This document shows positions 60,433 through 64,000 of a stretch of DNA of 64,000 bases, piece by piece. Below the pieces are notes generated by a model. The model did not search any database. It had not been told where the DNA came from and saw only the letters and a list, made by a program, of their open reading frames with translations. The DNA comes from Odoribacter splanchnicus DSM 20712 (GTDB lineage Bacteria; Bacteroidota; Bacteroidia; Bacteroidales; Marinifilaceae): the NCBI RefSeq assembly GCF_000190535.1, contig NC_015160.1, forward strand, positions 3,038,001 to 3,102,000, written 5' to 3'. How positions within the stretch are numbered: the stretch's first letter is position 1; every line of letters begins with the position of its first letter. A program made the translations under genes and the position numbers.

Positions 60433-61113
60433 TCAAATCTGAATTCTAAACAAGTTGAATTTTGAAATTCTTTTTGAAGTTGTACTTTCCAGATCCGTCC
60501 GGGTACGGATTTTTAACTTTTCTATGAATCGAACTTTAGCTTCCGACGCTTTCTCTGTCTGATTCAGATTATAGGCAATAGCTCCGATAAATAAATCACA
60601 CAGCTGTAATAAATCCAGTTCATGAGAACGCACATGCTGAATTTTTTCAATGATCTCCATCCTGACATTCAGTATGTCTTTCAGCTTTTCAGTCCGGTAA
60701 GAGCTGAGATTATCTTTAATATCCAAATAAATATTATAATGCCAAACCGGATCCAAAGTATGAAAAAGCAACTGATAATACATCAGATAGTAAAATTTAT
60801 TGTAATCATGATCACATTTATCGGCAATATACCGGCTTTTATCTACGATAATCGCCCTGAATCGTATCCCTCCTTTTTTGAAAAACCAATCTACCAACTT
60901 CGTATAAAACGGATAATTCCACTCATTCAAATAAGTCCATTTCACTTCCAGTGTATTCTTATATTTCACCCGCAAGCTTTTCAGCTCCCCCTTCATCTGT
61001 TCTATTTTATGCAAGGGAGCCGCAATATACCCCAATACCATGAACCGTTTGCCATCTTTTTGAAGATGACAGCTCTCATCGCAATAATAATTATATACCC
61101 AAGACCCACGCAT
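60433..61113 (-). CDS. DUF3800 domain protein
   Basis: A 226-residue protein with the DUF3800 hallmarks: the acidic start WVYNYYCDESCHLQKDGKRF, GYIAAP, the middle YLDIKDNLSSYR and the end block ELDLLQLCDLFIGAIAYNL (family QxxDLxxGA). The spaced acids (D in YYCDES, D in LDIKD, D in QLCD) fit an RNase H-like nuclease fold proposed for this family. Often found in accessory and defence-related regions, with unknown activity. Start ATG 61111-61113, no other gene upstream in the operon. Confidence 0.8.
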   Translation of the reverse strand: MRGSWVYNYYCDESCHLQKDGKRFMVLGYIAAPLHKIEQMKGELKSLRVKYKNTLEVKWTYLNEWNYPFYTKLVDWFFKKGGIRFRAIIVDKSRYIADKCDHDYNKFYYLMYYQLLFHTLDPVWHYNIYLDIKDNLSSYRTEKLKDILNVRMEIIEKIQHVRSHELDLLQLCDLFIGAIAYNLNQTEKASEAKVRFIEKLKIRTRTDLESTTSKRISKFNLFRIQI

Positions 61114-61309
61114 GATTTTAAAGATAAGAAGATTAAGGCTAATTTAAGCAATTTTTACCTGAAAACAAAACCCAAACACATTTTTTCCCTTTACATAACA
61201 AAATCTTTGATCTGGCGGTAAAACATCGGCATTGGAAGCATGTAAAAACCGGTGATTTACCGGAAAGTTGTCATCTGTCATTGCACTTACCTTTCACTAT
61301 ATTTGCTGT

Positions 61310-61542
61310 ATGAAAAGGGAAATAATAGCATTCGGAGATTATTATGACAATCTCATGAAACCCTGTCAGCGACCGAGCCTAAGAAGGTTCATTATCTACT
61401 TGACCTTCTACAGATCAGAAATAGAATTAGTACGAAATTCGTCATATTTATCAGAGATAGCCTCTATGAAATAAGGACTATGTATCATGGAAATATCTAC
61501 CGGGTATTTTTCATTTTCGATGAAGGCCGGATCATAGTTTAA
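61310..61542 (+). pseudogene. Broken HigB/Gp49-type toxin gene
   Basis: The start MKREIIAFGDYYDNLMK is that of Gp49/HigB-like toxins. Around 61370 the frame shifts; the next frame continues as KKVHYLLDLLQIRNRI and, later, SLYEIRTMYHGNIYRVFFIF followed by DEGRIIV, then stops at 61540-61542 before the normal Gly-Phe-Gln-Lys-Lys-Thr tail. So it has one frameshift and a premature end. TATATTTG at 61298-61305 is a good -7 element just before the ATG. No antitoxin gene follows in the expected place. Confidence 0.75.
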
Positions 61543-61571
61543 GGGGTAGATTTATCAACTTTAAACAAAAA

Positions 61572-61604
61572 ACGCACTGATAATCAGTGCGTCCTGTTTT
61601 TTGT
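61572..61604 (+). terminator. Rho-independent terminator
   Basis: ACGCACTGAT pairs with ATCAGTGCGT (61583-61592) and is followed by cctgttttttg. Ends transcription running from the toxin remnant on the plus strand. Confidence 0.8.
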
Positions 61605-61724
61605 CGAGATGACTGGAATTTTGACGTCACTGGAAGCTTTTGATTTATATTGCTTTAGTTTTTGTCAATTTTATCAATAAAAAATGGATTTCTATTTTAT
61701 ACAATAAAAACTATAGACCTTATA

Positions 61725-62132
61725 TTATTCTACGTCTTTTCCCGGAGCTTGAACATATCTACAGGGAATAAAATCGTTGTCTTTAAAATCTTTCAATAAA
61801 GATTTTTTTACATGATAAGTTTCCTCTATTACTTTTTTAGTAACAAAATCTGAGCCAGAAGTCGGTTGCTTACCATTTCGTAATTTTAATCCTAAGGATG
61901 CCAAAATATTTCCTGTAATGAAGTCGTCAGGATTATATCTACGCCGAACTTGTCCATGCGTTACCAATTTATTACCCGGCATATTTTCTAATAATGTTTC
62001 ATCAACAACATAATGTGAAATTAATTCGTCTTTAGTTATACACATACTTCCTGATAAATGATCTTTCCCAGCCTTTAGTGGTAAATTCATTGTCCTAAGC
62101 TCATCACCTGTAATTAATTTTTCATTTTCCAT
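61725..62132 (-). CDS. Hypothetical protein with two internal repeats
   Basis: 135 residues from the ATG at 62130-62132 (MENEKLITGDELRTMNLPLK). No known family. It consists of two ~52-residue repeats: residues 6-57 (LITGDELRTMNLPLKAGKDH and on, SGSMCITKDELISHYVV) and about 70-121 (FITGNILASLGLKLRNGKQP and on, SGSDFVTKKVIEETYHV). Shared positions include I-T-G, a Leu pattern, GK, SGS, TK, Y-x-V and a final LL. No signal peptide or membrane span. The frame is open ten codons further upstream but no better start is there. Confidence 0.6.
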   Translation of the reverse strand: MENEKLITGDELRTMNLPLKAGKDHLSGSMCITKDELISHYVVDETLLENMPGNKLVTHGQVRRRYNPDDFITGNILASLGLKLRNGKQPTSGSDFVTKKVIEETYHVKKSLLKDFKDNDFIPCRYVQAPGKDVE

Positions 62133-62218
62133 AGTTATTATTCTTAAAATTACCAACACCAATTTTGTTTTAACTACTCATTTTTGGACGTATTCATTAT
62201 TTTCCTTAGTATTGCAAC

Positions 62219-62419
62219 ATGAAAACGATTCTCAATATATTGTCCATCGCTTCAGTCTTCATGATAGAATGGAGTATTGCTTATCTTTTTTGTAGATATA
62301 CTGTTGGAAGTATTATCCTTTTCTTCAATAAAAATATGACAACAAAGCTTAGTATCATTCTCGCAATTCTTACTTTAGGACTTGTTATTGGATTGTGTCG
62401 TTTTTCTCCTTTGTATTAG
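62219..62419 (+). CDS. Small two-span membrane protein
   Basis: 66 residues with two hydrophobic spans (about 6-27, ILSIASVFMIEWSIAYLFC, and 43-62, LSIILAILTLGLVIGLCRF). Opposite in direction to its neighbours and its last 35 bp overlap the end of the PUA/EVE-like gene. No family recognised. The size and twin spans are those of small toxin or membrane-sensor proteins, but nothing proves either. Confidence 0.4.
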   Translation: MKTILNILSIASVFMIEWSIAYLFCRYTVGSIILFFNKNMTTKLSIILAILTLGLVIGLCRFSPLY

Positions 62420-63401
62420 CTTTATAGAATTCAAGTAATTTATCAACATCACGAATTGTGTCTACATCCATTTTCTTTAAAACTTTTTGAAATACTTGAA
62501 TCTTTTGTTGCCTATCAGCACTACTATTTCGATACTCATCCCAAGTTTTAAGGATTCCTGGATTAGTCATTTTAAAATCAAGCCCCCATGCACCTACTTC
62601 AAAATTACCTCCTACAACCGCATTAACTAATATTCCAAATCCCAAAATTCCTTTAAAAGTTTTTGAAATAATTTCAACTCGTCCTCGAGATTGAAGTCCT
62701 ATTTTTATTTCCTGCTCTTCATCAGGAATTCCACCAAAATACCTCTCAAAGTCATCAATAAAAAAACTTGTATAGTTACAAAATGTATCAAAATCATTCC
62801 TCAGAATAGGATTGTCTGTCAGAATATTAATCACAAAATGTACTTTTTCATCCTTGATATATAAATCTGATATTGTTGAGTCTATGTATGGTGCATATTT
62901 TGAAATATCTGTAATGATATGTCGGGAAGAAAATATTGGAAATAATTTGGGATTCAATCTATGTCTTGCTTCCTGATAAGTCCAATTTACATCCCAACGT
63001 TTTTGAAAAGGACATTTGTCTTCAGAGTTTTTACTCTTCATGTAAGGACTATCAGAAGTAATTATTCCGTATACTACTCTCCGAGAAGCATGATCAGGAA
63101 CTATAACAACATCTCCTTTTTTCAGGCCATGGACAAATCGAATCATTTGAGAAGCTGCGTATCCAGATTTATCAGCTTTTCCACTGATAGACAATTTAGA
63201 TTTTATATGAGTACTAACCGTCTTTTCATCAGCAAAAGTTAGATCTTTTATTGAAATTTCATTATAACCTATTCCAATAAAGTTATATTTAAAAAAATCG
63301 CTATAATAGGCACCACCTTGACTCCGAAAAAACCAATATCCCCTCTCATCACTAATTTGAGAAATTGACATTGATAACTCTGATAGATTATCTGTTGACA
63401 T
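62385..63401 (-). CDS. Hypothetical protein with N-terminal PUA/EVE-like domain
   Basis: A 338-residue protein. The N-terminal ~150 residues (RGYWFFRSQGGAYYSDFFKY, then NFIGIGYNEI, KKGDVVIVPDHASRRVVYGI, and CPFQKRWDVNWT) resemble the PUA/EVE-like modified-base-reading domain at the start of Mrr/McrB-type restriction proteins. The middle is unrecognised; at about residues 260-280 a hydrophobic GILGFGILVNAVVGG could be a membrane hairpin. Starts 2 bp after the XRE regulator stop, so it is cotranscribed with it. A defence or sensing role is inference only. Confidence 0.4.
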   Translation of the reverse strand: MSTDNLSELSMSISQISDERGYWFFRSQGGAYYSDFFKYNFIGIGYNEISIKDLTFADEKTVSTHIKSKLSISGKADKSGYAASQMIRFVHGLKKGDVVIVPDHASRRVVYGIITSDSPYMKSKNSEDKCPFQKRWDVNWTYQEARHRLNPKLFPIFSSRHIITDISKYAPYIDSTISDLYIKDEKVHFVINILTDNPILRNDFDTFCNYTSFFIDDFERYFGGIPDEEQEIKIGLQSRGRVEIISKTFKGILGFGILVNAVVGGNFEVGAWGLDFKMTNPGILKTWDEYRNSSADRQQKIQVFQKVLKKMDVDTIRDVDKLLEFYKANTKEKNDTIQ

Positions 63402-63403
63402 AT

Positions 63404-63763
63404 TTATTTGTTTTGATTTAGCAATATTTGTATGGTTCGTTCTTTCTCTGCCAGTAATTGTTGCAAATGCTCGATCTCTTTCGCTTGAGTTTCGATCATT
63501 ATATTACCATCTCCGTGCTGTATTTTATTACCATTACCGGTAATTAATGGGCTTAGATCAGATATTTCAATGTTACGGTCAAAGAAATAATCAATAGGCA
63601 GTCGAAAGAAGTCTGCAATCTTTTCTAATGTATCTGCTCTGGGATTACCATCTTTAATAATAGCATCTAAACCTGATGGATATGTTTGCATATATTCTAT
63701 CAACGATTTCTTCTTAAGATGTCGTTCTTCTAGTAATTTACTGATTTTATGACCATTAAACAT
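63404..63763 (-). CDS. XRE-family helix-turn-helix regulator with coiled-coil tail
   Basis: A 119-residue protein. The HTH of cI/Cro type spans about residues 6-60 (ISKLLEERHLKKKSLIEYMQ; later DTLEKIADFFRLPIDYFFDR). The last ~30 residues are a coiled coil (AKEIEHLQQLLAEKERTIQI), as seen in Bacteroidetes phage-like repressors. It precedes the PUA/EVE-like gene with 2 bp between them and is divergent from the gene at 63878, with an inverted repeat in the gap. Confidence 0.88.
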   Translation of the reverse strand: MFNGHKISKLLEERHLKKKSLIEYMQTYPSGLDAIIKDGNPRADTLEKIADFFRLPIDYFFDRNIEISDLSPLITGNGNKIQHGDGNIMIETQAKEIEHLQQLLAEKERTIQILLNQNK

Positions 63764-63791
63764 TTTTCCTATTTATAATTAGTCTAAAATG

Positions 63792-63828
63792 ATAGCATAT
63801 ATAGTAATTTTAACACAATATACGCTAT
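63792..63828. promoter_or_regulatory. Inverted-repeat operator between the XRE gene and the divergent gene
   Basis: ATAGCATATAT (63792-63802) and ATATACGCTAT (63818-63828) are inverted repeats with one mismatch, 15 nt apart, in the middle of the 114-bp divergent gap. Position and symmetry suit binding by the XRE regulator. Confidence 0.5.
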
Positions 63829-63846
63829 TTATATTATCTTGTTTTG

Positions 63847-63854
63847 TATGTTTG
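63847..63854 (+). promoter_or_regulatory. Putative -7 element of the gene at the window end
   Basis: TATGTTTG fits TAnnTTTG and lies 23 nt upstream of the ATG at 63878, next to the inverted-repeat operator. Confidence 0.45.
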
Positions 63855-63877
63855 CAGTATAAATATAATTAAAAGAT

Positions 63878-64000
63878 ATGGAAGAAAAAACAACAAAAAG
63901 TATGAATCTGGCACTCGAACGTCCAACAGAGCGTCTTTATGTCTTGATTCCAACAGAAATGGAACGTTTGCTAAATGAAAAAGCAAAAGAAATGAACACT
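63878..64000 (+). CDS. Start of an unidentified gene (cut by window end)
   Basis: ATG at 63878 opens a frame that is still open at the last base: 41 codons are visible, beginning MEEKTTKSMNLALERP and ending with a Lys/Glu-rich helix. It is divergent from the XRE regulator and preceded by a -7 element and the operator-like repeat, so it is probably a real gene under that regulator. The start of the protein is charged, with no signal peptide or known motif. Confidence 0.5.
   Translation, partial: MEEKTTKSMNLALERPTERLYVLIPTEMERLLNEKAKEMNT

Overview
The window looks like chromosome of an anaerobic Bacteroidales gut or oral bacterium, most like the Odoribacter/Butyricimonas group (inference). The signs are a SusC/SusD pair behind an ECF sigma/FecR pair, DUF3575/DUF3868 and FISUMP-type proteins, TlpA-like lipoproteins, an anaerobic class III ribonucleotide reductase, and repeated use of the Bacteroidetes -7 promoter element TAnnTTTG. 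Base composition is moderate (low to mid 40s % GC by eye), with AT-rich patches where accessory genes lie.

Layout. 1-2.8 kb: the end of an ABC transporter operon, then a small decayed island with an IS110 remnant fused to a truncated gene. 2.9-11.8 kb: dnaG, then a TetR-controlled tripartite RND efflux operon (TolC, adaptor, pump) ending in a small PII-like protein. 11.8-21 kb, mostly minus strand: YitT-type membrane protein, nrdG-nrdD behind a cobalamin riboswitch, a redox-type Cys protein, a PepSY-like lipoprotein, a TPR protein, a cation diffusion facilitator and a split ThrE exporter. 21-23.3 kb: a secreted alkaline-phosphatase-type enzyme, then a second cobalamin riboswitch with no gene behind it. 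23.3-27.2 kb: minus-strand lepA-nadD-outer-membrane protein-queH. 27.3-38 kb: housekeeping and metabolic genes (yicC, gmk, glutamine amidohydrolase, MFS, lipocalin, DUF3868/DUF3575 pair, amidohydrolase, DUF3078, agmatinase, rhomboid) with gene remnants among them.

38-54 kb is a nutrient-uptake or surface locus: ECF sigma, FecR, SusC with an STN signalling domain, SusD, a metallopeptidase-like lipoprotein without its zinc motif, a FISUMP lipoprotein, three thioredoxin-fold proteins, and between the second and third of these an AT-rich insert. The insert holds the C-terminal half of a JAMM-motif lipoprotein and two tandem paralogous secreted proteins, an arrangement like a polymorphic-toxin tip with immunity genes (inference).

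54-64 kb is mixed: a broken AAA ATPase, an inverted-repeat-bounded segment, an acetyltransferase, speA (pairing in putrescine synthesis with the agmatinase at 36.7 kb), two L,D-transpeptidase-type genes, then an accessory tail with a DUF3800 pair, a dead HigB/Gp49-type toxin, a protein made of two internal repeats, and an XRE regulator with a PUA/EVE-like partner protein divergent from a gene that leaves the window.

The best candidates for new biology are the orphan cobalamin-riboswitch RNA at 22.77-23.13 kb, next to the B12-independent queH, and the JAMM lipoprotein/tandem-paralog module at 49.5-52.4 kb. Two copies of an identical 110-bp element with 16-bp terminal inverted repeats also occur (46,961 and 55,778).
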